Shown: positions 1 to 10,425, counted from the first letter of the stretch. The stretch is 64,000 bases of DNA from Drosophila persimilis (GCF_003286085.1 NW_020825338.1:62001-126000), one strand, 5' to 3'. The notes: generated by a model from the letters alone, not told the origin. Made by a program: numbers and translations.

Positions 1-2321
1 CGTGACCCGTCAGGAATTGGGTGAGGTGGTAGTTCATCTCTCCGCTTCTCCGCCCTATCCATGACTCAATGTCCGGGATTAGTCTATGGGTCCACCGTCC
101 ATTTGTGGCCGTGTCCCATCTTGCCTGCCATTTTTCTATCGACGCCCGCCTTTCCGACGCACGGATGGTCTCTAGCGATGCATTAGTTCGCATCCCTGCG
201 CGCGCTTCATATACATGCGTCATCTCGAGCGCTAGTATATCCACCGGTATCATGGCCGCGAGGACCAGGGCTGCGTTATCCGACACCGTCCTATATCCAG
301 GCACTACTCGAAGAGCGCAGAGCCGATATGGCACTGACATCTTTCTTCTAAGACTCATGTTGCCGGATAGGGTTGAAGACCACACCGGCGCAGCGTACAG
401 TAGGATCGAGGCCACTACTCTCGCCAGAAGTAAGCGTCGACCTGCCTTGGGTCCACCAATATTGGGGAGCATCCTTGCGAGTGCTGCCTGCATCCGGGAG
501 GCTTTTTGACTCACGTACTCGATGTGGGCCCGGTAGTTCAATCGGTTATCCAGCATCACGCCTAGGTACCGGATTGACTCCTGCGACTTAATAGTCGCAT
601 TACCCACGCGAAACGTCGCGTACTCCACCTTCTTCCGACTCGTGATGAGTACAGCCTCCGTTTTGTGGCCAGCCATCCAGGGTCACCACCGCGCAGTACT
701 CCTTTGTGCCAAATCTCCATCTTATTCCCTCGATCGCTCTGGATGCAATGTCGGTGACTGCCTTGATGGCGTCGACCGTTGATTTGGCCTTCCGGAATCC
801 GTACTGGGACTCCGATAAGGCCTGCTTCTCTTGGATCACAACTTGCAGTCGGTTGTAGACGATTCTCTCCAGGGTTTTGCCGACCGAATCTAGCAAACAT
901 ATTGGGCGGTATCCTGATGGTTCCTCCGGGGACTTATTTCCTTTGGGCAGAAGTATTAGCCGCTGCACTTTCCACTGCTCTGGAAACACTCCTTCCCGTA
1001 GGCATTTGTTGAACGTGTCAACAAATACTTCTGGTCTGGTGGTTGCTCCAAGCTTCAATGCCTTGTTTGGGATACCGTCCGGTCCTGGTGCCTTTTTATC
1101 CCCAATTCTCCTGGTAGCCGCTATCACCTCCTCAACAGAAATCTGTTGCCACAGCTCGGAGTCTTGGCTCGAGACGCTCTCCTCCCTATACGGGTGCTGT
1201 GGGAATAGGGCCTCCACGATGCTACGAAGCAGGATCGGGCAGATCACTTCCGGTGTTGACTGGCTCCTTATCCTCTTGGTGACGACCTTATATGCCGTCC
1301 CCCAAGGGTTGATGTCAGCCTCCTCGCATATCTGCATGAAGCAGGCTGACTTGCTCTCCTTTATGGCACGTTTAAGGGCTCTTTTCGCTGATCGGAGTTC
1401 CTCTCCCCTGGTTTCGAACTCAGGCCGACCACGTGCTCTCTGGTAGCACCGTCTTGCTCGTAGGCAGGCTTTCCTTAGCTGGTTAACCTCCGCATTCCAC
1501 CAGTAACAGGGCGCTCCTCTTTTGCAAGGCTTCCTTCTTGGCATTGCCGCATCACATACCTCCTCCATGAGCTTCGCCAGTTTCTGAGCCAGGCCCTCTG
1601 CCGTTTCTCGCGCAGGGCTCCAGCTGGCGTTGCGCAGATATTCCGTGAAGGTTTCCACGTCCAGGTGGTCGCCCTTCCATTTAGGTCCGGTAATTTTGGC
1701 TAGCTATCTTTTCGTTGCTGCTCCGCATTCGAAGTGGATCGCCTGGTGGTCGCTGAACGTAAACTCCTCGCTTACTCTCCACGTAGATCCCCTATGGAGT
1801 GAGACGCTCATGAAGGTTAGGTCGATAATGGACCCTCGACCCGCCTTGAAGTAGGTTAGCTTCCTGCCATCGTTTGCGAGTATTACGTCCAAGGACGCGA
1901 ATTCCTCGAGCAGACACGTGCCTCTGGCGTTGGTTTCCTTACTGCCCCACTCTACGGACCACGCATTAAAGTCTCCCGCTATTATTACGGGGGCTCTTCC
2001 GCGCGCGTCTTCCGCTATATGCGCTAGCATACTTTGGAAGCGCGCTAGGTCCCAGCTCGGCGGGGCATAGCAGCTATAGAAGGTTACCTCTCTAAGCCTC
2101 GCTCTAACAAATCCTTCGTTGGTTGCGCATATCTCCTGGGGGTGGATTTGTACGGCCCAGATGGCCGCCTTGCCGCAACTGCTGCTGGTCCAACCGCTTC
2201 CTGGTATCGCCCTGAATGGCTCGCAGATGAGCACGACTTCGGTCTTCCTCTCCCTGACTGCTTGTCTCAGGAGAGACTGAGCAGCTTCGCAATGGTTTAA
2301 GTTCAGCTGAGTACACCTCAT
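1..2321 (-). pseudogene. R1-clade ORF2 (endonuclease-RT), disabled, left copy
   Basis: Would encode the endonuclease and reverse transcriptase used for target-primed reverse transcription. The endonuclease runs from 2321 to 1704, with the GDFNAWSVEWGS and SDHQAIHF motifs visible. It ends at an in-frame TAG (AATKR-stop), and the same frame reopens at once into the thumb/linker and RT N-terminal part (to about 677). At about 676/677 the RT motif-A region (VVTLD) is joined, out of frame, to sequence downstream of the catalytic centre (AGHKTEAVLITSRKK). RT motifs from the rest of A through the YADD/FADD box are therefore deleted. The C-terminal domain continues off the window. Not a functional polymerase; the same lesions occur in the right copy. 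Confidence 0.88.
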
Positions 2322-3615
2322 GCTGATCTTTTAGTCAGGGCGTTCCTAAACAGGGGGCATCTACCGCTGCCGGCCACGTGCTTCCAGTCTGCGCTCGTTC
2401 CCTTGCAGAGCATGCACTGTGGTTCCAGGCTACAGTCCTTTGCCAGGTGGTTCTCCTTTCCACATCTTCTACACAGCTTGGACCTATCTACTTTGCTACT
2501 GCACTGTCGTGCCATATGCCCAAACTCGAGACATCTGAAGCATTTGGTGACGCTGATTCGCTCACGCAGTCTGCATCTTTCCCAGCCTACTTTTAGGACT
2601 CCTATTTTCAGAGCCTTCTGAGCGCTCTCCGCTGGCAGCCTGATTGTGGCCGTCTGGGTTCCGCCGTATGCCTTTCTCAGCTGGATGTCATCCGCAGACA
2701 GCTCCGCCAATTCCACCTGGCTTCTCAGAGCTTCGCATATATCCTCCGGTGTGGTTATTTCGTCCAGGTCCTTGCACTCTACGGTCACCCGGTGCGACAG
2801 GCTACGGACTTCCGCGTGCTCCTTCAGCGTATTGGCTACAAGGCTTTTAAACGTCTCCGTCTCCTCTCCCGACTTGTTGAGCTGTAGCAGTAGCTCTCCT
2901 TTTTGGGTCCTCTGATCCTGGCGACCGCATCACCGAGTCCACGCAGGGTTTCGTCCGTCCTAACCTTGCGCAGTATCTCTGCATAGGTCTGTTCACCTTT
3001 GGTGGCAATGACGATGGCGTCTGGTCGCGTCTTGTCCGCGAGCGCTCCAGTCGGCTTTTGCGGCCTTTTCCTTCTGCGCCGGTTGGTCACCGTCATAAAT
3101 GGGGTCTCCTCCGTCTCCTTTCTCTCCCTTTCAGCGTGGGCGTCCTTTTCAACTGCTACTCCCGGTGTGGTCTGGACCTCGACCGCTGCCTTGGTTCTCT
3201 TTGTCCGGGGTGTTGGTGCACCTGCAGCCTGTTTCCTCTTAGGCTCCGGGAGAGGTCTGAAAATCGGTGACGTCTGAGAAGACTGGTGGGTCCTGATCAC
3301 CGCCTTAGCTCCTTCGTCGTGCAGCTGGATAGCAACCAGCTCATACAGCACCCTTATGCTCTCGATCGAGTCCCGCATAGGTTGGTGTATGGATCGCCTC
3401 TTGCCATCCTCAAGCATCTCCACTAGCTGCGTGATCTCTCGTCCTAGATCGCGCAGCGCTGTGCTGCCCTGAGCTTTTTGGTGCGGCTCCGGGCCAGGGA
3501 GGGCCGGCAGCGGGGCGTCGGTCCGCTCGCCAGTTGGCGTTCTCGCCATTTTTTTGCTTTTATTGAAGCCTTCTCCTGTGTCGTTCGTCATTATGGGTGT
3601 GATATTTGTGCTCAT
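2318..3615 (-). pseudogene. R1-clade ORF1 (gag-like, CCHC), frameshifted, left copy
   Basis: Nucleic-acid-binding ORF1 product of the same element. The likely ATG at 3615 gives a start MSTNITPIMTND; an upstream open stretch lacks an ATG. The N-terminal half is basic and Pro/Thr-rich. The C-terminal half has three zinc knuckles (CFRCLEFGHMARQC, CRRCGKENHLAKDC and a longer CMLCKG...C variant), typical of R1-clade ORF1. The frame breaks near 2900 at an AAAAAGG run: one frame runs on to a basic tail and stop at 2836, while the conserved continuation lies in another frame. It overlaps the ORF2 start by 4 bp. The shift is in both block copies, so it is either an old indel or, less likely, a recoding site. 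Confidence 0.8.
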
Positions 3616-4216
3616 TTTGTTGGGTCCCAACTCGTAAGCCGTTGTCCTTGTCTGTTGTACAGTCGCGTTATGATCCCATGGTTGTCTATGCAAGCAGGGA
3701 GGCCATGCGAGGGTTGACTCCCGCCCTTATGGGGTCGGGAGTTCAGAGCCGGATCCGCGCTAGTCAGGAGTGCCTCAACTGAGCCTGTACGTCTAATTTA
3801 ATGGCTACAGAACAAGGAGCGTGCTTAGAGATTTGCCAATTTTTCACGGGACGGGGGCAGAAGCAGCATTAACCTAGCAGCCATTTCGGCGGGGTTTCAT
3901 TCCGCGTACTAAAGTGCTAAAATGCTGGCTTCCGTCAGCCCTGGGGTCATCAATCCAAAAAAGGGGGGTCCAGTTCCTATCCTAAGACTTTACTGGTCTC
4001 CGTCTTAGTCGCCTTCTCGTATTAGTTAGGTGTTTCACAGGTGTGTTAGACCTATCCGGGGGATACCTGGCATGTGCCGGCGGTTACGAGTTGCTTTAGT
4101 GCTCTTTAGAGGGAGCAGAACATCCCCGTGTCTTCTTAGTCGCCTCATACGACAAGCTATGACATGCTGTGGTGGTATTCTACTGCCCGCTCACCACACG
4201 GGTGAGCAGTCCGCAT

Positions 4217-4860
4217 TTGTGCTAGTGTGTGTGTGTGTGCGCTTTCGTTGACTTGGCTGACCTCGCTCTGCCGCGAATGCTATAGCGGGTAGGGTAATTT
4301 GTATTAGTATTATACATTCCTGGCATAAGAATTCGCCTGAATGCTAGCATATAAACAATCTGTTAGCTTTGTCATTTGTGCAATTAATACATCTATGTAT
4401 TTTCCCTTCCAGTTTTTGAGTAGGTTCAGCAGCGGCGGCCGCATGCTGGATCCGCTCCTGTGTCAGCAATGTGATGAGGTTGTCCAGTTTCTGGCTGAGT
4501 TCATCGCTAGGACGGACGCTCTGATTGCTCACCGTGGGCTGGAATCCAATTGTGGTCGCTGTGGGTGGCATTCTTGGACGTTGACATGCAATGACTGCAT
4601 CTTTCAAGAGGCGATGCAGTTACTGCACCGTCAAGTGGCCCGTGTGACACCAGCAGAAGGCTGTTACGTGCGGATCCCAGGCAAAACGCAGCCCTCCTCC
4701 CGCCCAACCGACCAAGGGGCGCTGCCGCATGACGCGCGGTGCGTAGCCGAACCAAACGCGAACATGCAAGAAAGATAGATATTAGACTAACATTCGAGGA
4801 AAATTAGCACTAAACTCACTAAGAAACTAAGCATGCAATCAAAATACAAATACCACTACA
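4217..4860. other. Short unidentified segment between R1-type and jockey-type remnants
   Basis: Begins with a GT dinucleotide run (about 4225-4240). A minus-strand open stretch (4344-4607) has no recognisable domain. It contains a 228-bp dispersed repeat listed separately. I see no gene; the right-copy counterpart is 14911-15554. Confidence 0.5.
4571..4798. repeat. 228-bp dispersed repeat, copy 1
   Basis: Matches 26844-27070 nearly base for base (a few substitutions and small indels), with sharp ends at TTCTTGGACG on the left and CATTCGAG on the right. It is also in the right duplicated block at 15265-15492. The family is not recognised. At 26.8 kb the same piece sits inside an LTR-element integrase gene, so it is a mobile or template-switched fragment and not part of one host element. 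Confidence 0.85.
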
Positions 4861-4861
4861 G

Positions 4862-6703
4862 TTACTAATTAATAGAAAGGTGTGTAAGGATTAATAATTT
4901 AATAAGAGGAATGGCATTGACTGCCATACTTGCCTCCCTGGAAGAGGCTGGGAATGGCTTGCTGGCTCCCTTGTGCGAAGGGTGTCAGCATAACTGCTAA
5001 TCTGAGCTGGAGGAGCAGGAGCTCTTGCGCCTGAGCGCGCTCGCCGGCGGCCCGGCTGCTGCAGTGCTGGAAAGCCCTGCTGGTTCATGACGGGTGGCTG
5101 GCGGGGACGCCGCAAACCCTGAGCGGCGGGTAAGGTAGGCATCGACAGTTTACTCAACATCCTGTTGGTCTTTTCTCATCCGTTATTCCTTCTGTTGCAG
5201 TACTCTTTGTATTTGATACAACCACGGTAGCTGGCAACCATGGACCATTACAATTGGCGCATTTCGGCACATCCTCCCGCTTCTTGGGGCAGTCCTTGGG
5301 GTCATGCTTCTCCCCACACTTCAGGCATATAACTGCACGGCTGCAGTAGTTCTTGGAGTGCCCAAGCATCTGGCACTTGTGGCACTGGGGAACGCCTGGC
5401 GCGCGTATGGGCTTCTCGACCTTGATCCGTTGGCTGCAAATTGCCGTTAGCTCATAAATACTATTATTATTGTCCTGAGGCTCAAGCTCGACCTCGAATA
5501 GGTCCAACGAATCCTTTGTGAATCGTTTAAGTATATTGGCAATATGCCTCACCTTGTAGCCAAGTCTACCGAGCTGTTCACGCACCCAGTCTGTGGGTGT
5601 GGAACGGTGCAGGTGACGTATAACGATACGCGTACCCCTTTCGCTTCGCAGGCGAAATGTATGGTAATCCACACCTTCCCCCTCAGATAAGAGCCGAATT
5701 AGGGCCCTATGGCCATCTATTGTATGGCACATGACTTTAAGAGACCCATTATTAGCAGACTTAGTGTCATATGTGCCTACGCCAATGGCATTGTCAATGC
5801 ATTGGAGCAGGGGAACGATATCAGAAACATTAGGAATGTATATAGGGGCTGGCCGCACAGAACAGGTTCCTCGGCTTCCGTCTCTCCCTCGCTGCAGTCA
5901 GTGCCCACATCCATAACGTCATTTGCTATGTCGTCAGCATCCGAGAGTATATCGAAGTAGTTCGTTATATTCCTCTGCCTAGAGTCAGGCTTTTCCTTGG
6001 AGATTGCTGTCCGCTTAATCTTCTTGGCCGACGCCTTTGTAATCGACGAGCCCAAGGTGGTCGTCCGCTTCTTGTTCCGGGCCCCAGACTCCGCCCTCAG
6101 CTTAGCAATTACTTCCTTCTTCATTGCCGATTTCTCCTGCTGCTCCTTGAGGAGCTCGTGTAGAGTCGTCTGGCTCAGCACAGGTGCTGCAAGGGCAGTA
6201 GGATTGGTGGAGACAGTAATGCCAGAACTGCCAGGGGCACAGGTAGTAGTAGAAGCAGCAGCACGAGCAGCACCAGTAGAAACTGGAGGACGTTCAGCAG
6301 CACTAGCAGTAGTAGGAACTGTTGCAGCTGGAGGGCGTTTAGCTGCGGCGGTAGCTACGCGAGTAGGGGCGGTGGCTTTGGCAGCAGCAGGAATGGCAGC
6401 ACGGGCAGCTGCAGCAGAGGCTCTGGTTAGCATGGCAGCGGGGGGGCGTAGCATTGGCTTGGTTAACAGTGTAACGAAGGGGTACTGCATCAACTTGGCT
6501 GCAGCGGAAGCTGAAGTTGATGGCATGTCACTTGTCAGATCCGCCAATGAGGTCGAGCGACAGGAAAGGGGGCGCAAATCAGTCTGTGAAATTCCCGGCA
6601 TTAGTTGCGGGGGGGAATGCAGATCGTCTTCGTTGTCCGAACAGGGAGCACTTGAGGCCAAAGTGGTCTTCTTTTTAGATTTAGGACACGGTTTACGTAC
6701 CAT
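4862..6703 (-). pseudogene. Jockey-clade ORF1 (gag) remnant without ORF2, left copy
   Basis: Would encode an RNA-binding Gag-like protein of a jockey-clade non-LTR element. ATG at 6703 (MVRKPCPKSKKK). The N-terminal about 200 residues are Ala/Thr/Pro-rich. The conserved jockey-type domain (IVIRHLHRSTP ... VRHIANI ... LFEVELEP) and two zinc knuckles (CHKCQMLGHSKNYC, CLKCGEKHDPKDC) follow at 5858-5154. The third knuckle is cut off after CANCNG. Two frame changes (about 5850-5780 and 5160-5154) split it. The 3' end (4862-4909) is about 48 bp matching the CR1-like ORF2 terminus at 7046-7093, so the tail looks chimeric. No EN/RT follows, as in gag-only elements, but truncation is the simpler reading. 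Confidence 0.75.
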
Positions 6704-6998
6704 TGTTTATTGTATATTGTGGCTTTATTAGCGCAATTTGACACAAGTGTGAAAAAGCGGTGAGGGGGGGTCAGCAGCGGCTGCAGCCTACCCCACGTTT
6801 TTTCACTTTCGGCACTTTGGTTATGTTGTAGGTCAGTGAAAAACTTATACACGGCACAACACTTCGCGTTGCCCGGAATGTATTTACAAAATATTGCAAA
6901 ATGTATATTAATACTTGTGCAATATAATTTTGGAATTTTTTGCAATTTTTAATGTTTTAATTTTTGTTTTTTTTTGTCTTTTTTTTTGTTTCTTTGTC

Positions 6999-7032
6999 TT
7001 GTCTTTCGTATGCAACGGCGGCGATACGTAAT
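6999..7032. repeat. Left member of a ~34-bp direct repeat flanking the CR1 fragment
   Basis: Core TTTCGTATGCAACGGCGGCG. It recurs at 7926-7960 with one substitution and one inserted C. Position and orientation fit a target-site duplication around 7033-7925. The stretch before it (6765-6998) is AT-rich, ends in T-runs, and holds no gene I can see; it is missing from the right block. Confidence 0.75.
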
Positions 7033-7925
7033 AAAACTACATTTACTAATTAATAGAAAGGTGTGTAAGGATTAATAATTTAATAAGAGGAAGAGAATTA
7101 GTGTTGGATATAATATGGTAGAGGGAATTATAATCCGAGCATAAGACCCTAAACGGTTCATGCAAGGAATAATTCAATCTACAAAGTGGAAGGAACAACG
7201 GTATAAAATTTCTAGTCAGTCTAATAGGAATCGTGAAGTTTATGCGGCTCAACAGATCGGGGCTGTCTATGTCACCCCTGATCAAGTTGTGCATAAATAT
7301 CACACCAAGCATTTTTCTACGGTTAACTAAGGATGGGAGGTTTACTAATAGTAGTCTACTAGATTAAGATGGGAGTCTTACACCCGCATCCCAGTTAAGG
7401 CCCCGCAGAGCAAAGAGTAAAAAGTTTTTCTGTACTGATTCTATACGGTCCTGGTGTACTTTGTACTGAGGGCACCATACACAGGAGCCGTATTCTAAGA
7501 TCGGACGAACAAGCGAGGTATAGAGAGTCTTTGTTATATAGGGGTCGTCAAATTCCTTTGACCACCTCTTTATAAACCCAAGCACGCCCATGGCCTTATT
7601 TACCATGGTAGAAATCTGTTCGGAAAACTTTAACTTGGGGTCTAACATAACACCCAGATCATCCACCAGGGTAATTCTCTCAAGAGAACCACCAAATAGG
7701 GTGTAGGGAGCCAACAAAGGGCTAGAACGATGAAATGTCATAACTTTGCATTTCGAGGCATTAAGGTGTAACAAGTTTGCACAACACCATGACTGAAAGT
7801 TATTGAGATCGGATTGCAAGCGAGAATGAAATGAAATGTCCTTATACTGGACACAGAGTTTAACATCATCCGAATACATACATATGTAAGTACTCGAGAG
7901 TATGTTAATACTGAAGGCAAGTCAT
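7033..7925 (-). mobile_element. 5'-truncated CR1-like non-LTR element (ORF2 C-terminus)
   Basis: Minus-strand coding remnant of the end of a CR1-like ORF2: the RT YSDD box (MYSDDVKLC, a variant of YADD), then KCKVMTFHR, DLGVMLD and VRPILEYGSCVW, then the C-terminal domain (DIDSPDLLSRINF). A single TAA at about 7364 interrupts an otherwise continuous frame down to 7046. Direct repeats at 6999-7032 and 7926-7960 bracket the segment, and 7925 is exactly where similarity to 18142 stops. This supports a real 5'-truncated insertion. The clade call rests on motif style and on the PHD-type ORF1 of the longer relative at 17.5-21.1 kb. Confidence 0.75.
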
Positions 7926-7960
7926 TTGTCCTTTCGTATGCATCGGCGGCGATACGTAAT
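7926..7960. repeat. Right member of the ~34-bp direct repeat (putative TSD)
   Basis: Partner of 6999-7032, beginning directly at the CR1 truncation point. See that entry. Confidence 0.75.
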
Positions 7961-8590
7961 TAGCATAACGCAACGTAACCCAGCTCGAGCCTTGGCCTGA
8001 TCCAGCAGGTTAGGGGTGCCAGTGTTACGTTACGCTATTTATTTTACTACGCTACTTTATTTTACAGATAATTATATTAGCATTTTAGGTACAAATTATT
8101 AGGGCTGTAGCTTATTATAAATATATGTAAATAGCTGTCTACGAGCTGCTGTTAGCAGCCGTAGGCAACAAATACAATGCTTTTTTACAGCACGAATTCT
8201 CCTCTGCCGGCAGTGCTGCCGGCGCAATCATCATTCTGGGGAAATCTCTCCAATTTGGCAACAGTCCGTTAGCCAGAGGGGGGAGAGGGAGTGGGTAGAG
8301 TAAAGTATAAAATACTCTTGACTTTATGGTTGCCTTACATTAGCAGAAAAGGGAGATTATGTATATACAAATTTTAATTTTATTTCTTTCAATTTTTATT
8401 TTATTTTATTCGGATTGAGATAGGCGTGGCGACGGCCGACGCGGTTGATTTCTCCCCCTGAACTACTCTACTGATTACAAGTAAGTTCCCAGCACTCCCG
8501 ACGCTCACTCCGGTGTCGCTGGGCAACATCCCCTGTATAACGGCTGATCTTGTTTTTATATATTTTTTCGATCGATTGAGTTAACTTACA
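7961..8590. other. Non-coding segment, LTR- or MITE-like, interrupted by the Tc1 insertion
   Basis: No credible ORF. An imperfect inverted repeat lies at about 7963-7980 and 8023-8038 (TAACGCAACGTAAC versus GTTACGTTACGCTA). A TATA-like AGTATAAAATACTC is at about 8304. The sequence looks like a regulatory end of a transposable element, but I cannot assign a family or find matching termini. The Tc1 element sits in a TA at its right side. Confidence 0.35.
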
Positions 8591-8592
8591 TA

Positions 8593-8619
8593 CAGGGGTG
8601 GTCAAAAGTATTTACACAA
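8593..8619 (+). repeat. Tc1-like left terminal inverted repeat
   Basis: Starts CAGGGGTGGTCAAAAGTATT directly after TA. It is the inverted partner of 9978-10004. Confidence 0.93.
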
Positions 8620-8638
8620 CGAGTTTTTTTTTGCATGT

Positions 8639-9649
8639 TCAATTTCCACCTTTGGCATCAATAACTGCTTGCAACCTGGCTGGTACTGATTCCACTAAGT
8701 GGCGAGCATATCCAAGTTCCAATTTCGACCAAATTTCCTTTACTTCCTCGATGGTAACGTCGCGTTTTCGGTTTTTATCAATTGTTCTTTGTCCTTTAAT
8801 AAGCGACCAAACATTTTCTATGATATTGAGATCAGGGCTCTGCGCAGGCCAGGGAAGAACAGCCACATTGAGATCTCGTAAAAATTTTGTAGGTGCCGAT
8901 CCCTTGTGGCATGGAGCATTGTCTTGCTGTAAAATCCAGTCGGAGATGGGAAATAGCCTGTCACCAGACACAAAAGCATGTTCATTCAGTATAACAAGAT
9001 ACCGGGTCTGATTCAGAGTGCCTTCTATTGGAACAAAGTCTCCAAATCCGTAGTAAGACATGCACCCCCAGAACATCACTGTGCCTCCACCAAATCTGTT
9101 TAATGGTTGCACTGCACTTTGTTTTTTTGCTTGTCGTAGATGCATAAATCTTTTACAGAATGAGCCTTGGAACTGGAAAGCTACTTCATCTGTCCATAAA
9201 ACATTGTACCAAAACTCCTTTGGTTTTTTAACGTATTCCAATGCGAATGAGAGGCGTTTTGCTTTATTTGCCTCGGAAATTTCTATTATTTTTCGCACTG
9301 TATACGTTCGTATGTCGATCTCCTTCAATCTCCGACGTATTGTAGCATCACAGACTTTTTTGCCAATCAATTGTTGCGAATCTGCAGACAATTTAACTGG
9401 GCTTATCGACGGATTTTTATCGACTATGCCAATTAAACGTCTACATTCCCGTTCATCCATCGCTTGTTTCCTTCCACTTCTTTTTAAATTCTGTAAATTT
9501 CCATTCGTGTCCTTTTTCTTTTCCAGATTATAAACGGTTTTTCTACAAATTTTGTAAGTTTTGGCCAGTTCCGACGCTGAAACCCCGCTTTTAAATTTTG
9601 TAACGATCTCGGATCGAGTTTCAACAGACAACTCCTTTGTCTTCACCAT
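8639..9649 (-). CDS. Tc1-like transposase, DD34E, intact
   Basis: 336-residue transposase that would cut and rejoin the element ends at TA sites. An N-terminal HTH/PSQ-type segment (SASELAKTYKICRKTVYN) is followed by a second HTH region (DATIRRRLKEID). The DDE core has aspartates in WTDEVAF and QQDNAPCH and the glutamate in SPDLNIIENVW. The last two are separated by 34 residues, the Tc1 DD34E signature. Length matches the family (about 340 aa) and there is no internal stop. The start MVKTKELSVETRS at 9649 matches the usual short N-terminus. It is the only gene of the element, so expression would depend on flanking or internal promoter sequence. Whether it is active cannot be judged from sequence. 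Confidence 0.93.
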   Translation of the reverse strand: MVKTKELSVETRSEIVTKFKSGVSASELAKTYKICRKTVYNLEKKKDTNGNLQNLKRSGRKQAMDERECRRLIGIVDKNPSISPVKLSADSQQLIGKKVCDATIRRRLKEIDIRTYTVRKIIEISEANKAKRLSFALEYVKKPKEFWYNVLWTDEVAFQFQGSFCKRFMHLRQAKKQSAVQPLNRFGGGTVMFWGCMSYYGFGDFVPIEGTLNQTRYLVILNEHAFVSGDRLFPISDWILQQDNAPCHKGSAPTKFLRDLNVAVLPWPAQSPDLNIIENVWSLIKGQRTIDKNRKRDVTIEEVKEIWSKLELGYARHLVESVPARLQAVIDAKGGN

Positions 9650-9977
9650 TTTACTAAGTTAATTTTAAATTTTAAATTAAATTTACTTATTGCAACTGCA
9701 ATAAACGAAAAAACGACTGCACTAAGTCAAACCAAGTCTAAGAATAAGCTCTAATTTGCATTGTGTAAATACTTCTGAAGCAATGCAAATTTGTGTAAAT
9801 ACTTTTGACAACAGTTCACATGCTTCTATTTTTAGCCCATTAACAGTTATTTTTCCAATTCTTCTTTCAACCAATTCCTAGTAGATCAAGCTTTTTGCCC
9901 GTAAAGCTTTTTTTTGTATTTTGATTTCAACAATAACAAAAACAACTCCTAAAATTGAACTTGCAAAAAAAAGCTCT

Positions 9978-10004
9978 TTGTGTAAATACTTTTGACCACC
10001 TCTG
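9978..10004 (-). repeat. Tc1-like right terminal inverted repeat
   Basis: TTGTGTAAATACTTTTGACC followed by ACCTCTG and then TA. The core is repeated inside the element at 9761-9778 and 9791-9810. Confidence 0.93.
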
Positions 10005-10006
10005 TA

Positions 10007-10226
10007 TGTTTTCTATTCTAATTCTTGTCTTCTATTTGCTTTTGTCTTGTTTTCATTTCTCTTCTGCCCACTGGTCCGGGGCAGCCAGAGCTATTGCTTG
10101 TTTGTTTCTGTCTTCATTTCTTCTTTTCATTACTGTTCCGCCCCCTGGTCCGGGGCAGCTAGCATTGAGTTGAGCGTTTGAGTGGATGTGTGTATGTATG
10201 TGTATGTGCACAGCAGTCCGCATATG
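10007..10226. other. Non-coding spacer with a short direct repeat and GT/GTAT-rich target
   Basis: Two imperfect copies of a pyrimidine-rich module ending CTGGTCCGGGGCAGC (about 10070-10085 and 10146-10160). A GTGTATGTATGTGTATGTGC run follows, then AGCAGTCCGCAT (10212-10223), the putative target duplication of the next element. No gene seen. Confidence 0.55.
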
Positions 10227-10425
10227 TTTTTTTTTTTTTTTTTTTTTCCATGGATACGCCACGGTGGGTGAGAATCTCTAAGAGACGCGACCGGCCCGTA
10301 CCAGTCAACGAACTGGACTACCCCTTCGGGGCTTCCCAGCTGAACTCACCACCACGCACAGCTGCACACCTCATTCCCCGCGGGATCACCGCAAAGTATT
10401 ACTTCGCGGGGATGGGTTGCCTACT

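Larger units (their letters stand above)
1..4204 (-). mobile_element. R1-clade non-LTR retrotransposon, left copy, 3' end outside window
   Basis: Minus-strand element with, in order, a 5' leader (about 4204-3616), an ORF1 with CCHC zinc knuckles, and an ORF2 with an endonuclease and part of a reverse transcriptase. ORF2 protein features (an N-terminal QLNLNHCEAAQ block, an apurinic-type endonuclease, a C-terminal zinc-binding segment after RT) fit the R1 clade; among fly families Waldo-type is the closest class I can suggest. The 5' end is placed at 4204 because the 12-bp AGCAGTCCGCAT that follows (4205-4216) recurs beside the poly(A) end of the right copy. The left flank of the insertion is outside the window. 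Confidence 0.85.
1..6764. repeat. Left copy of a tandem duplicated block (>=6.76 kb)
   Basis: Positions 1-6764 align without gaps to 10695-17458 at a constant offset of 10,694. By eye I count about 13 substitutions (for example near 110, 336, 1255, 3241, 3485, 3922, 5147, 6353 and 6471), roughly 0.2% divergence. The block holds most of a defective R1-clade retrotransposon, a short unidentified segment and a jockey-clade gag remnant. Its left end lies outside the window. All ORF-breaking lesions are shared with the right copy, so they predate the duplication. Confidence 0.95.
8593..10004 (-). mobile_element. Tc1-like DNA transposon, complete, 1412 bp
   Basis: Complete element with about 27-bp terminal inverted repeats: CAGGGGTGGTCAAAAGTATT at the left and the complement of TTTTGACCACCTCTG at the right, one mismatch within the visible repeat. 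It is flanked by the expected TA duplication (8591-8592, 10005-10006). One open transposase gene lies on the minus strand. The right end carries two further internal copies of the TIR core (9761-9778 and 9791-9810), so the ends are asymmetric. Little decay is visible, so the insertion looks young. Confidence 0.93.

Noticed and set aside
4431..4456. Polylinker-like run of NotI/SphI/BamHI sites suggesting vector contamination
   Set aside because: Lies inside an open stretch with alanine codons, is present in both block copies, and flanks are fly repeat DNA.
4862..6703. HeT-A-type telomeric element
   Set aside because: Gag alone is not diagnostic; no tandem head-to-tail telomeric context, and the tail is CR1-like.
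5997..6731. 244-codon plus-strand Ala/Val-rich ORF
   Set aside because: Antisense shadow of the Ala-rich jockey-type gag; no domain.
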